Source: Actinomycetota bacterium (lineage in GTDB: Bacteria; Actinomycetota; CADDZG01; JAHWKV01; JAOPZY01). Taken from it: a stretch of DNA of 64,000 nucleotides. Each line of letters opens with the position of its first letter. Position 1 is the stretch's first letter. The notes under the pieces are model-generated. The model saw nothing but the letters and a program-made list of their open reading frames with translations, was not told the origin of the DNA and did no database searches. This document shows positions 47,915 through 56,198 of the stretch, piece after piece. The position numbers and the translations under genes were made by a program. The DNA is taken from assembly GCA_035765775.1 (NCBI GenBank), contig DASTWV010000059.1, positions 248,001 through 312,000 on the forward strand, given 5' to 3'.

Positions 47915-48832
47915 TCAGGCGGCCATCGCCGCCCGTAGCGAACTGAGGAAGGGGCGTGGGTCCGCCAGATCGTCGGGCGTAATGTGCAGCAGGGTCCAGT
48001 GCCGCGCGGTGATGGCGTTGCGGCGCCGCAGATCGTGCCACCACCCTTGGCGACCACCGTGGAACTCGAACCCGTCCCCTTCCACGCCGAGGCGGAGCGG
48101 CGGGTACGCGAAGTCCACCACGGCGATCAGCCGGCCGCGCACGTCCCGGATCTCGTACTCCTCGACGAAATCGCCCTCCGGAGCCAGGAGCGCCCGGACC
48201 GACTTCTGGAAAGCGCTGGCCGAGGGGCCGTCCTTGGGGCCGCGGTCGTCCAGGAGGCGGGCAAGCCGACCCACACCGCGGCGGCCAGGACCCGCGATCT
48301 TGGCCATCGCCCAGCGCAACTGCATCTCGCTGGCGAAGTTGCGGCGCATCACCTCGTCGACGGTGTTCTCGAACACGACCGGGTCCGGCTCAACCTCGGC
48401 GAGGTTGATGAGGGTCATGGCAGGGTTCATCACCGGGATGCCCTCCGCCTGCATGACGAACTGAGGGTTTGGGACGCGGCGGTAGACCTGCACCTGGGGG
48501 ACGCTCAGGCCACGCTTCGGGGCGATGATCTGGAGGGGTTCCAGAACTCCCTGGGCATCCCGGGCGTTGAGGTCGTAACCCTTGAGCCCGTGCAGGGCCG
48601 CCGCTGAGCGGTGCGAGGCCGCGCCGCTCCCCGACCACAGGCACGCGGCCATCAGATCCTGGTGCCGGGAGGGGGGCGCGCCGGTCAGCCGGTACACGTC
48701 GGGCAGGACCCGCTCGATTTCTTCCCGCTCGATGGCCCGGACCAGAGCGCCGGGGTACAGGCCGCAAGCCAGGCACTGTTCCCTGGTGACGAGGCCGTGC
48801 TGCTCGGCGGCGAACTCCCTGAGAAGATCCAT
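47915..48832 (-). CDS. AbiEi-like HTH domain with DUF559/Vsr-type nuclease-fold domain
   Basis: 305 residues. The N-terminus (AEQHGLVTREQCLACGLYPG, 'VLPDVYRLTGAPPSRHQDLM') is the winged-helix of AbiEi-like antitoxins, which regulate type IV toxin-antitoxin operons. The C-terminus has the DUF559 pattern, 'LIAVVDFAYPPLRLGVEGDG' followed by FEFHG and 'RRNAITARHWTLLHITPDDL', the D...E.D core of Vsr-like nuclease folds. Proteins with this pair of domains are common orphan genes in actinobacteria. No partner toxin gene is adjacent. Function unknown. Confidence 0.83.
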   Translation of the reverse strand: MDLLREFAAEQHGLVTREQCLACGLYPGALVRAIEREEIERVLPDVYRLTGAPPSRHQDLMAACLWSGSGAASHRSAAALHGLKGYDLNARDAQGVLEPLQIIAPKRGLSVPQVQVYRRVPNPQFVMQAEGIPVMNPAMTLINLAEVEPDPVVFENTVDEVMRRNFASEMQLRWAMAKIAGPGRRGVGRLARLLDDRGPKDGPSASAFQKSVRALLAPEGDFVEEYEIRDVRGRLIAVVDFAYPPLRLGVEGDGFEFHGGRQGWWHDLRRRNAITARHWTLLHITPDDLADPRPFLSSLRAAMAA

Positions 48833-48870
48833 GAGGGCACCATAACGATGCCCACCGACATTTTTGGATC

Positions 48871-48895
48871 AAAATCACGCGTCACGCGTGATTTT
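48871..48895. terminator. Intrinsic terminator, perfect 12-bp hairpin
   Basis: AAAATCACGCGT and its reverse complement (48871-48882, 48884-48895) surround a single C. With an A-tract on one side and a T-tract on the other it can terminate both strands. The hyuB stop codon (48895-48897) is part of it; it thus lies at the end of hyuA-hyuB and upstream of the DUF559-type gene. Confidence 0.75.
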
Positions 48896-50466
48896 CATCC
48901 ATTAATGCTTCCCCAGCCGCCTCCACCAGGCGTCCGCACCGAGATGACGTCGCCACGGTGGAGTTCCCGGGTGACCTTGTCGGGCAGCTCCTCTTCTTCC
49001 CCGCCCGCCCGCAGCAGCACGTTTCGGCCGGGCGCCCCCGGTTGCCCCCCGGCGAGGCCGTAGGGCCGGGACACCCGCCGGTCGGTCTGCAGCGACAGCG
49101 TCGCCGCGTCGGCCAGCAACTCCAGGTCGCGCCGGATGCCGTCGCCGCCCCGCCAGCGGCCTTCGCCGCCGGTGCCCTCCCGGAGCTGGTAGGCCCGGAC
49201 CCGGAGGGGATAGGCGTACTCCAGGGCCTCCGCCGGGGTGTTCTTGGTGTTCGTCATGTGGGTGTGCACGCCCGACATGGCGTCGCGGCCCGGGCGGGCG
49301 CCCTGGCCGCCGCCCACGGTCTCGTAGTAGGCAAACGAGGACCACCCGATCAGCGTGTTGTTCATGGTGCCCTGCGAGGCGGCCGGGATGCGGTCGGGCA
49401 CCGCCTGGGCGAAGGCCCCGAGCAGCACGTCCACGATGCGCTGCGAGGTCTCCACGTTGCCCGCCGAGACCGCCGCCGGGGACTGGGCGTTCACCACGCT
49501 CCCTTCGGGCGCGATCACCGTGACCGGGCGCATGCCGCCCGCGGTCGGGGGGACGTCGGGGCCGGTCACGGCCCGCACCACGTAGGTGACCGCCGAGACC
49601 GTCACCGGGAGCGGGGCGTTCACGTTGCCCCGGGCCTGGGGATCGGTGCCGGTGAAGTCCACGGTGAGGGCGTCCCCGGCGATGCCCAGGCGGACCACGA
49701 TGCGCACCGGGCCGGAGCCGGAGCCGTCGGAGTCGAGGACGTCGGCGAAGGTCCACTCCCCGTCCGGCAGGGCCGCGATCCCCGCCCGGACCGCGGCCTC
49801 GCTGTAGGCGATCAGCCCGGCCATGGCGGAGGCCAGGCCGGCCACCCCCAGGCGCGCGGCGAGGGAGCGAAGCCGGGCAGCGCCCACCGCGTTGGCGCCC
49901 TCCTGGGCGCGGAAGTCGCCCAGGCGCTCCGCCGGCGTGCGGGAGTTCACCGCGATGATGTCGAGGACGGCGTCGTCCGGTACCCCGCCCCGCCAGGCGA
50001 GCACCGGCGGCAGCCGGAGGCCCTCCTGGAAGACGTCGGTGGAGTCGCCCGGCATGCTGCCCGGCGTCTTGCCGCCGACGTCGGCGTGGTGGGCGCGGTT
50101 GGCGACGTAGCCCAGCAGGGTGCCGCCGGCGAAGACGGGCGAGACCAGCGTGAGGTCGTTCAGGTGCGTGCCGCCGGCGAAGGGGTCGTTCACCACGGCG
50201 GCGTCGCCCTCGTCCAGCCCGGGGAACTTGGCGAGGACCGCGGCGATGCTGGCGGGCATCGAGCCCAGGTGCACCGGCATGTGCTCGGCCTGGGCGCACA
50301 GCTCGCCATCGGGTGTGGCCAGGGCGCACGAGCAGTCCTCCCGCTCGGTGATGTTCGGCGACCGGGCGGTGCGCTTCAGCGTGACGCCCATCTCCTCGGC
50401 GATGCCGGCGAGGGCGTGGCGGGCGATCTCGAGATCGAGGGCGTCCATCCTCAGGCCCAGCCTCAT
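48895..50466 (-). CDS. hyuB: Hydantoinase B/oxoprolinase-type subunit (HyuB)
   Basis: 523 residues, normal for HyuB. 'LAGIAEEMGVTLKRTARSPN', 'ITEREDCSCALATPDGELCA', 'QAEHMPVHLGSMPASIAAVL', NDPFAGGTHLNDLTLVSPVF, 'RAHHADVGGKTPGSMPGDST' (metal ligands HHADVGG) and the Gly-rich end 'GDVISVRTPGGGGWGS'. With HyuA it carries out ATP-dependent opening of hydantoins, N-methylhydantoin or 5-oxoproline; related acetone carboxylases also share the fold. Substrate undefined. The ATG overlaps the hyuA stop by 4 bases. Confidence 0.93.
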   Translation of the reverse strand: MRLGLRMDALDLEIARHALAGIAEEMGVTLKRTARSPNITEREDCSCALATPDGELCAQAEHMPVHLGSMPASIAAVLAKFPGLDEGDAAVVNDPFAGGTHLNDLTLVSPVFAGGTLLGYVANRAHHADVGGKTPGSMPGDSTDVFQEGLRLPPVLAWRGGVPDDAVLDIIAVNSRTPAERLGDFRAQEGANAVGAARLRSLAARLGVAGLASAMAGLIAYSEAAVRAGIAALPDGEWTFADVLDSDGSGSGPVRIVVRLGIAGDALTVDFTGTDPQARGNVNAPLPVTVSAVTYVVRAVTGPDVPPTAGGMRPVTVIAPEGSVVNAQSPAAVSAGNVETSQRIVDVLLGAFAQAVPDRIPAASQGTMNNTLIGWSSFAYYETVGGGQGARPGRDAMSGVHTHMTNTKNTPAEALEYAYPLRVRAYQLREGTGGEGRWRGGDGIRRDLELLADAATLSLQTDRRVSRPYGLAGGQPGAPGRNVLLRAGGEEEELPDKVTRELHRGDVISVRTPGGGGWGSING

Positions 50467-52361
50467 GCCCTCTGCAGGATCAGGGTGCCGACGCCATCCA
50501 CCTCGCCCGCCCAGCCCGGCTCCACGACGACGGTGGCGTGGTCGCCCCAGAGGCACGCCGGCCCCTCCACCCGGACCCGGTGGCTCTCCGGTACCGGGGG
50601 CAGCGGGAGCGCCGGCTCCGGGCCCAGCGCCCGCACCCGGAAGGTCACCAGCTCGACGGGATCCCCCGGTGCCTCCCAGCCGTAGCGGGCCTGGTGGGCG
50701 GCGCCGAAGGCCGCTGGCAGCTCGGCCAGCTCGGCCAGCGAGGTGAACGGGACCGAAACCTCGTGCGCCTGGCCCCGGTAGCGGCAGTCGATCCGGGCCT
50801 CGGTGACCGCGGGCTCGGCCCCCTGGCGCCGCAGGCCATCGGCGGCCTCGGCGGCGAGCTGGTCCAGTACTGCCTCCACGTCCTTGAGGAAGGGGTCCAC
50901 CATCGGCCGGGTCAGGGCGACGTCCGCCGCCAGGGGCGCCGCCAGCAGGCCCAGGGCGGACAGCGCCCCGGCCGACGGCGGGATGAGCACCGTGGCGATC
51001 TCGAGGGCCGAGGCGAGCGCGCAGGCGTGCATCGGCCCCGCCCCGCCGAAGGCGACCAGGGCGAAGCCCCGGGGATCGCGGCCGCGCTCCACCGTGACCA
51101 CCCGGATGGCCCGGGCCATCTGCGCCTCCACGACCCGGAGGCCGGCGGCGGCCACCTCCGCCACCGGCACGCCCAGCGGCCCGGCGAGGGTGGCCAGGGC
51201 ACGCTCGGCGGCGCCGGCATCGAGCCCCAGCCGCCCGCCAAGAAAGTGGTCCGGGTCGAGGTGGCCGGCGACCACCTGGGCGTCGGTCACCGTCGGCCGC
51301 TCGCCTCCCCGGCCGTAGCAGGCCGGGCCCGGCTCCGCCCCGGCGCTCTCCGGCCCGGCACGCAGGGCACCGGCGGCGTCCAGCCACAGGATGCTGCCGC
51401 CGCCCGCCCCCACGGTGTGGATGGCGAGGGCTGGGATGCGCACCGGCAGGCCCCCGAGCTCGGTCTCCGAGTCGACGGCCGGAGTGCCACCCTCGATCAG
51501 GCAGACGTCGGTGGACGTGCCGCCCATGTCGAAGGTCACCAGGTCGGCGAAGCCGGAGGCGGCGGCGGCCACCAGGGCCCCCCGGACGCCGGCAGCCGGC
51601 CCGGAGAGCACCGTGTGCACCGGGGCTCGGGCCGCCTCGTCCAGCGTCATGGTGGCGCCCCCCGAGCGCATGACCACGACGCCGGCGCCGAGGTCGGTGC
51701 AGCGCTGGGCGAGGCGGTCGAGGTAGCGCTCCACCACCGGGCCGACATAGGCGTCCAGCGCCGTGGTGGATGCCCGCTCGTACTCCCGGAACTCCGGGCT
51801 CACTGACGACGACAGCGAGACCCGGATCCCGGGCGCCACCTCGGCAGCAAGGGCCGCCAGGCGGCGCTCGTGACCTGGGTTGGCGAAGGAGAACAGCAGG
51901 CACACCGCCAGCGACTCGACCCCCGCCTCGACCAACGTGGCGATCGCCGAACGGGCGGCGTCCTCGTCGAGGGCCACCTCGACCGCCCCGTCGGGCAACA
52001 CCCGTTCCGGCACCCCGGCGCAGCGCGCCCGGGGCACCACCGGGTCCGGGCGGTCGACCCAGAAGTCGTAGAGCGAGGGCCGGTTCTGGCGCCCGATGGC
52101 GAGGAGGTCGGCGAACCCGGCGGTGGCGAGGAACCCGGTCACCGCTCCCCTGCGCTCCAGCACGGCGTTGGTGGCCACCGTGGTGCCGTGGGCGATGCGG
52201 GCCACGCCCGGCGCCCCGGCGATGTCCAGGGCTTCCCGCACCCCGGCCTCGAAGCCGGCGCTCTGGTCGTCCGGGGTGGTGGGGACCTTCCAGGTGACCA
52301 GGCGGCCGTCGACCGAGACCACCACGTCGGTGAAGGTGCCCCCGACGTCAACGCCGACCAG
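50463..52361 (-). CDS. hyuA: Hydantoinase A/oxoprolinase-type ATP-binding subunit (HyuA), non-standard start
   Basis: About 632 residues. ASKHA-type ATPase motifs: GVDVGGTFTD at the N-terminus (phosphate 1), GTTVATNAVLERRGAVTGFL, 'VVVMRSGGATMTLDEAARAP', 'TVLSGPAAGVRGALVAA', 'LVTFDMGGTSTDVCLIEGGT' and 'HTVGAGGGSILWLDAAGALR'. The first ATG/GTG/TTG in frame is the GTG at 52325, but that would cut off the essential GVDVGGTFTD loop, which is encoded just upstream without any standard start. A CTG at 52361, 6 bases from the stop of the preceding gene, is the best candidate and would rely on coupled re-initiation. Confidence 0.9.
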   Translation of the reverse strand: MVGVDVGGTFTDVVVSVDGRLVTWKVPTTPDDQSAGFEAGVREALDIAGAPGVARIAHGTTVATNAVLERRGAVTGFLATAGFADLLAIGRQNRPSLYDFWVDRPDPVVPRARCAGVPERVLPDGAVEVALDEDAARSAIATLVEAGVESLAVCLLFSFANPGHERRLAALAAEVAPGIRVSLSSSVSPEFREYERASTTALDAYVGPVVERYLDRLAQRCTDLGAGVVVMRSGGATMTLDEAARAPVHTVLSGPAAGVRGALVAAAASGFADLVTFDMGGTSTDVCLIEGGTPAVDSETELGGLPVRIPALAIHTVGAGGGSILWLDAAGALRAGPESAGAEPGPACYGRGGERPTVTDAQVVAGHLDPDHFLGGRLGLDAGAAERALATLAGPLGVPVAEVAAAGLRVVEAQMARAIRVVTVERGRDPRGFALVAFGGAGPMHACALASALEIATVLIPPSAGALSALGLLAAPLAADVALTRPMVDPFLKDVEAVLDQLAAEAADGLRRQGAEPAVTEARIDCRYRGQAHEVSVPFTSLAELAELPAAFGAAHQARYGWEAPGDPVELVTFRVRALGPEPALPLPPVPESHRVRVEGPACLWGDHATVVVEPGWAGEVDGVGTLILQRA

Positions 52362-52366
52362 GGAAG

Positions 52367-52624
52367 CTACTTCTCGCCTCCCATGCGCAACCCCAGGGCG
52401 CTCACCGCGGCGAGGGCCCCGTCCACCGACCCGTACACCTCGGCCAGCAGCGTGGCGGAGACGATCGCCAGGGTGGTGGCCATCGACTCGGCCGGGACCA
52501 GCTTCAGCGAGGCCTTCAGCGCCTCGGTGTCCCGGCGCAGGGCGGCCGCCAGCACGGCGATGGCGGAGCGGGAGAGCTCACGGCCCGGCTCGCCTGCGAA
52601 GTCGAAGTTGCTGGGGTCCCCCAT
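52367..52624 (-). CDS. Small helical protein of unknown function upstream of hyuA
   Basis: 85 residues from ATG 52624 (a GTG/ATG at 52642 would add 6). It reads 'MGDPSNFDFAGEPGRELSRS', 'AIAVLAAALRRDTEALKASL', 'KLVPAESMATTLAIVSATLL'. It looks helical and has no signal peptide. No family recognised. Its stop is 5 bases before the predicted CTG start of hyuA, so its translation probably drives that of hyuA. Confidence 0.65.
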   Translation of the reverse strand: MGDPSNFDFAGEPGRELSRSAIAVLAAALRRDTEALKASLKLVPAESMATTLAIVSATLLAEVYGSVDGALAAVSALGLRMGGEK

Positions 52625-52647
52625 ACCCGTATCGTTGCACACGCGGG

Positions 52648-53085
52648 TCAGGCGCCGGGCGGGCCACCGACCGCCTCCTCGTTGAGGTCGTCCAGCACCT
52701 CCTCGAGGATCTCCCGGTCGTGGCTGTAGGTCAGCGCCTCTACGGCCTCGGCCGGTGGCATCCAGCGCAGCTCATCCACCTCGGAGTTGGGCGCGAAGCG
52801 CCCGTCGAGCGGGCGCATGAGCCAGTAGCGCACGACCTTCGGCCGGTCCCGCCGGTCCCGGTAGCTGGAACGCCCGGCGGGCAGGCCGAGCTCGCACTGC
52901 AGCCCGGTCTCCTCGCGGACCTCGCGCAGGGCCGCCTCCTCGAAGGACTCCCCGTCCATCAGCTTGCCCTTGGGGAAGGACCAGTCGTCGTACGCAGGGC
53001 GGTGGACGATGGCGATGTGCGCCTCGCCCGTGGGCCCGCGGCGGACGATGACGCCTCCCGCCGCCCGGACGATCTCATCTGCCAT
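52648..53085 (-). CDS. NUDIX hydrolase (MutT1-like)
   Basis: 145 residues. NUDIX box complete: GKLMDGESFEEAALREVREE followed by TGL (G-x5-E-x7-REVREETG). 'AAGGVIVRRGPTGEAHIAIV' and HRPAYDDWSFPKGKLMDGES match the N-terminal domain of mycobacterial MutT1/diadenosine polyphosphate hydrolases. ATG 53085 chosen; upstream frame is basic and not conserved. In mycobacteria MutT1 combines this domain with a histidine phosphatase domain; here histidine phosphatases are separate neighbours (53186 and 54071). Confidence 0.92.
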   Translation of the reverse strand: MADEIVRAAGGVIVRRGPTGEAHIAIVHRPAYDDWSFPKGKLMDGESFEEAALREVREETGLQCELGLPAGRSSYRDRRDRPKVVRYWLMRPLDGRFAPNSEVDELRWMPPAEAVEALTYSHDREILEEVLDDLNEEAVGGPPGA

Positions 53086-53185
53086 CCGCCGTTTCCTCCG
53101 CTCCCGGCGTTCCCGCCCCGTTCTCGGGCTCATTGTTCTGGCGCTCCGGCTCCGCCTACGCTGTCTTGCCTTACCATCATTCCCG

Positions 53186-53704
53186 GTGACCCTTCTCTAT
53201 CTCGTGCGCCATGCCAAGTCGAGCTGGGACGACCTGGCCCTCGCCGACCGCGATCGGCCGCTGTCGGCCCGGGGCGAGCGCTCGGCGGCGACGCTGGCCG
53301 AGTATCTCGAAGTCTCCTTCGAGGGCGGCGCGCCCCGGCCCGGGCTGGTCCTGTGCTCACCGGCCCGCCGCACCCTCGACACCCTCGAGACCCTGCGGCC
53401 GGTACTCGGCTCCGCCACCATCGCCGTCGAGGAGGAACTCTACGGGGCCACCTCGGGCGAGCTGCTGCGCCGGCTGCGCCGGATTCCAGGGAAGACCTCG
53501 GCGGCAATGGTGATCGGCCACAATCCGGCACTGCAGGAGCTGGCGATCATGCTGGCCCGGGCCTCGGACGACCTCCGGCGGCTGCACGAGAAGTTCCCGA
53601 CCGGCGCCCTGGCCGCCTTGCGCACGCACGGAGCGTGGAAGGAACTTGGGGCTGAGCCAGCCGAGCTGGAAGACTTCGTGGCGCCCCGGGAGATGCAGGA
53701 CTAG
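53186..53704 (+). CDS. SixA-like histidine phosphatase
   Basis: 172 residues. RHA catalytic motif in 'LLYLVRHAKSSWDDLALADR' (HAKSSW is typical of SixA), second Arg in 'GLVLCSPARRTLDTLETL', second His in 'TSAAMVIGHNPALQELAIML' (GHNP). Such enzymes act on phosphohistidine or small phosphate esters. GTG start at 53186 places the beta-strand at the N-terminus. Divergent from the NUDIX gene, 100 bases apart. Confidence 0.92.
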   Translation: MTLLYLVRHAKSSWDDLALADRDRPLSARGERSAATLAEYLEVSFEGGAPRPGLVLCSPARRTLDTLETLRPVLGSATIAVEEELYGATSGELLRRLRRIPGKTSAAMVIGHNPALQELAIMLARASDDLRRLHEKFPTGALAALRTHGAWKELGAEPAELEDFVAPREMQD

Positions 53705-53740
53705 CTGCTAGCCGGTGAGGACCAGCTCCGGCACCCCGGC

Positions 53741-54035
53741 CTACACAGCCAGCGGCGACCGGCGGTCCAGGGCCAGCCTGCGGGTGCTCAGGGCCTCGAC
53801 GTCATCGACGTCCAGGCGAAGGCCGTGCCGCGGGCCGACACCGGGACCGGCGTCGCCCGAGGCGATCAGCGTGCGGGCGATGGCCTTCACGGTCCCGCCC
53901 GCGGCCACGCAGCGCTCGCGCCACACCCGGTGACCGGTTGGCTGCGCAGGAGCCGGCGCTCGCCAACCTCGGCCGGGACGGGCAGCGCAGCCCGGAGCGC
54001 GCGATAGGTGAGGGTCGCTTCCCTCGTCCCCCGAG
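53741..54035 (-). pseudogene. Fragment of a Ppx/GppA-type exopolyphosphatase gene
   Basis: Minus strand. One frame reads 'REATLTYRALRAALPVPAEV' and GERRLLRSQPVTG; a second frame, from about 53935 on, reads RERCVAAGGTVKAIARTLIA, 'SGDAGPGVGPRHGLRLDVDD' and VEALSTRRLALDRRSPLAV then a stop. The GGTV.AIAR motif and the RH..LR.DDVEAL segment resemble Ppx/GppA phosphatases. The frame breaks once and both ends are lacking, so this is a remnant. It lies in the 366-base gap between two histidine phosphatase genes, in a polyphosphate neighbourhood. Confidence 0.5.
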
Positions 54036-54070
54036 AGGATCCGCACCGGTACACCGGCCGTGGGAAAAGC

Positions 54071-54556
54071 TCAGGCAGGCGGGGGCAGCAGGCGCCCGGC
54101 GGCGATGCGGCTCTCTCCCTGGACCCCCGCACGCTCCAGCACCCAGGTGGCGCCTTTGCGGGTCTCCTCGCCGTTCCCAGAACGGCCGTCCAGGAGCACG
54201 CCGGCCTCGCCCAGGATGCCCAGGATCCCCTCGACCACGTCGCCGTGGGTGCAGGCGTAGGCCGGGTCCGGCAGGGCCGCGAGCCGGTCGAGCGCGGCCG
54301 CCGGGGAGGCCCCCTCAGCCAGCCAGGCCGCCTCCTCGATCGCCACCCCGAGCGCCGCCGCCAGCGGCTCGACCGACTGGACGCAGCGCACGTACGGGCT
54401 GCTGAGGACTGGCCCGGCCCCCGCTGCGCTCAGGAGGGGCACCAGCCCGAGGGCTTGTTGTTCGCCCTGGGCGGTCAGCGGCCGGAGGTGGTCGGGGGCG
54501 GTCCACTCCGAGCGCCGGCCGGCCTCGCCGTGGCGGATCAGGAAGATCGAGCCCAT
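54071..54556 (-). CDS. Histidine phosphatase family protein
   Basis: 161 residues. RHG motif at the N-terminus 'MGSIFLIRHGEAGRRSEWTA', 'LRPLTAQGEQQALGLVPLLS', 'LSSPYVRCVQSVEPLAAALG' (SSPYxRC) and 'ACTHGDVVEGILGILGEAGV' (catalytic His). It matches the C-terminal histidine-phosphatase half of mycobacterial MutT1, whose NUDIX half is encoded separately at 52648. ATG start at 54556. Confidence 0.9.
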   Translation of the reverse strand: MGSIFLIRHGEAGRRSEWTAPDHLRPLTAQGEQQALGLVPLLSAAGAGPVLSSPYVRCVQSVEPLAAALGVAIEEAAWLAEGASPAAALDRLAALPDPAYACTHGDVVEGILGILGEAGVLLDGRSGNGEETRKGATWVLERAGVQGESRIAAGRLLPPPA

Positions 54557-54701
54557 TGCGCCCTGCTCTGAGCAGCCTGTGAGTGTTTGGGGGTGCTATA
54601 GGGAACTGAGCAGTCACAGACTGCGCGGAGGACCTCAGCCCCTCCGGCGCCCGCGGCCCCGCCGGCGCCCGCGGCCGGCGGACCGCCGCTCCCGCCGCGG
54701 C

Positions 54702-56198
54702 TCACAGCTCCAGGGCCCGGGCCGCCTTCCGCAGGCCCTTCCAGGCATCCGGCCAGTGCGAGCGGGCCTCGGCCGCCGCCGCCTGTTCCAGGCCCGCCAG
54801 TTCCCCGGCGGCGAAGGCGACCTCGGCGGGAGCCCCGGTGCCCCGCTTCCGCAGGACTCCGGCGGCCACCACCGCGTCCTGGTGCTCGCCGAGCACCTCC
54901 TGCAGCCCGGCAGCGGCGCGGGCGTACGCGGCCGCCCGCCGGCCCAGGACCGGCGCCACCGCCTCGGCGGCGTAGCGGCACCGCTTCGCCCGGATGCGCA
55001 CCTCGTGCAGCTCGGCGTCCGGGGGCGGGAAGGCCAGCGCCGCCACCTGCCGGCGCAGCTTGCGCCACGGCCCGCGCAGCAGGCTTCCGGCGACCTGGTG
55101 GGCGGGCTGGTGCGAGTCGGGCAGGAGGTGGGGCGAGCGGGCCGCATCCACCAGGGCCTGCACCACCGCGATGTACTCGTCGCCCTTCAGGGCGTCCAGC
55201 AGGGCGGCGTGCGCGGCCGCCCGGTCGGCGCCCAGGTCGGCAGTCAGCTTCGAGCCGGCCGGGCGGTCGTCCTCGGGGAGGGACTCCACCCGGGCGCGCA
55301 GGCGCTCGTGGAGGACGTCGGCGTCCCGGGCGGCGCCCAGGAGCCCGCCCAGCCAGCGCACCTTGTCGCCCAGCTCCTGGCTCCAGCTCTCCTCGATGAG
55401 AGGCGCGAACGTGCGCAGATCGGAACGCAGCCGCCGGGTGGCCACCCGGGCCTGGTGCACGGCCTCGGGATCCTCGCCCAGGCGCACGCCAGGCTCCTGG
55501 CGCAGGTAGCGGTCGACCGACGCGGCGATGGCCCGGCGAACGAGCTGACCGGCCGAGGCGGTGGCGCTGAGCTCGGTGACCTCGACCTCGGGGGGTGCCC
55601 AGGCCCGGGTGCCGAGGGCCCGGGCGTACTTCGGCACCGGGTCGGTGGGCACGGCGCCGGACGACCGCAGCGCCTCGAGGATGACGTCAAGGGTCTCGGC
55701 GGACGTGTTCGGCCCCACCTCGACCTCGATCTCCCGGAAGCGCTCCACCAGCTTGCGGCCCTCGAGGACCGACACCTCGTCGAGCACCATCTCGGCCAGG
55801 GGCGTGCCGTCTGCCCCCTGCAGCCGCACGGGGTGGCGCACGGTCCGCAGCCGGGCGGCGGGCTTGGTCTCCGCCCCGCGGATGTAGGCGGTGACCAGGG
55901 CCAGGGCCTCGGCGGGCGGCTTGGGGTTGGGGCCGGTGGCCTCGCCCTCAAAGGTGTACTCGCCCCGCACCAGCAGCGGCCCCGATGCCGAGGCTGTCGG
56001 CAGCTTCAGCGTCCACCCCTCGCCGCTGCGGTGGCGCAGGCTGCAGCCCCACCGGGCGAGGCGCAGGTCGGGCGTGTCCACGTACACGGTCTGGAAGTTC
56101 TTGCGCTCCTGCGCGACGGCGACCACGGCCGACTCGGGCGGGAACACCGGCCAGCGGAAGCCGGCCGGGGCCGACAGCTTCACCTCCCGCTCAAACAA
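54702..56198 (-). CDS. CYTH-CHAD domain protein (polyphosphate-binding)
   Basis: 498 residues. A CYTH domain (residues 1-200) opens with EREVKLSAPAGFRWP and has 'YVDTPDLRLARWGCSLRHRS' and 'GEGWTLKLPT', the EXEXK-type fold that hydrolyses or binds triphosphates. A CHAD domain (about 225-498) has 'DPEAVHQARVATRRLRSDLR' and 'ELHEVRIRAKRCRYAAEAVA', the paired His/Arg/Lys helices that bind polyphosphate. The start is probably TTG at 56198, which overlaps the ppk stop by 8 bases; no ATG is close. The operon ppk-CYTH/CHAD fits a role on polyphosphate granules. Confidence 0.93.
   Translation of the reverse strand: MFEREVKLSAPAGFRWPVFPPESAVVAVAQERKNFQTVYVDTPDLRLARWGCSLRHRSGEGWTLKLPTASASGPLLVRGEYTFEGEATGPNPKPPAEALALVTAYIRGAETKPAARLRTVRHPVRLQGADGTPLAEMVLDEVSVLEGRKLVERFREIEVEVGPNTSAETLDVILEALRSSGAVPTDPVPKYARALGTRAWAPPEVEVTELSATASAGQLVRRAIAASVDRYLRQEPGVRLGEDPEAVHQARVATRRLRSDLRTFAPLIEESWSQELGDKVRWLGGLLGAARDADVLHERLRARVESLPEDDRPAGSKLTADLGADRAAAHAALLDALKGDEYIAVVQALVDAARSPHLLPDSHQPAHQVAGSLLRGPWRKLRRQVAALAFPPPDAELHEVRIRAKRCRYAAEAVAPVLGRRAAAYARAAAGLQEVLGEHQDAVVAAGVLRKRGTGAPAEVAFAAGELAGLEQAAAAEARSHWPDAWKGLRKAARALEL

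Noticed and set aside
48895-51903. A 1002-codon open frame running through hyuB and the antisense-frame shadow of hyuA
   Set aside because: The part above 50466 is a Gly/Arg/Pro-rich out-of-frame reading of hyuA; only the hyuB part has family motifs.
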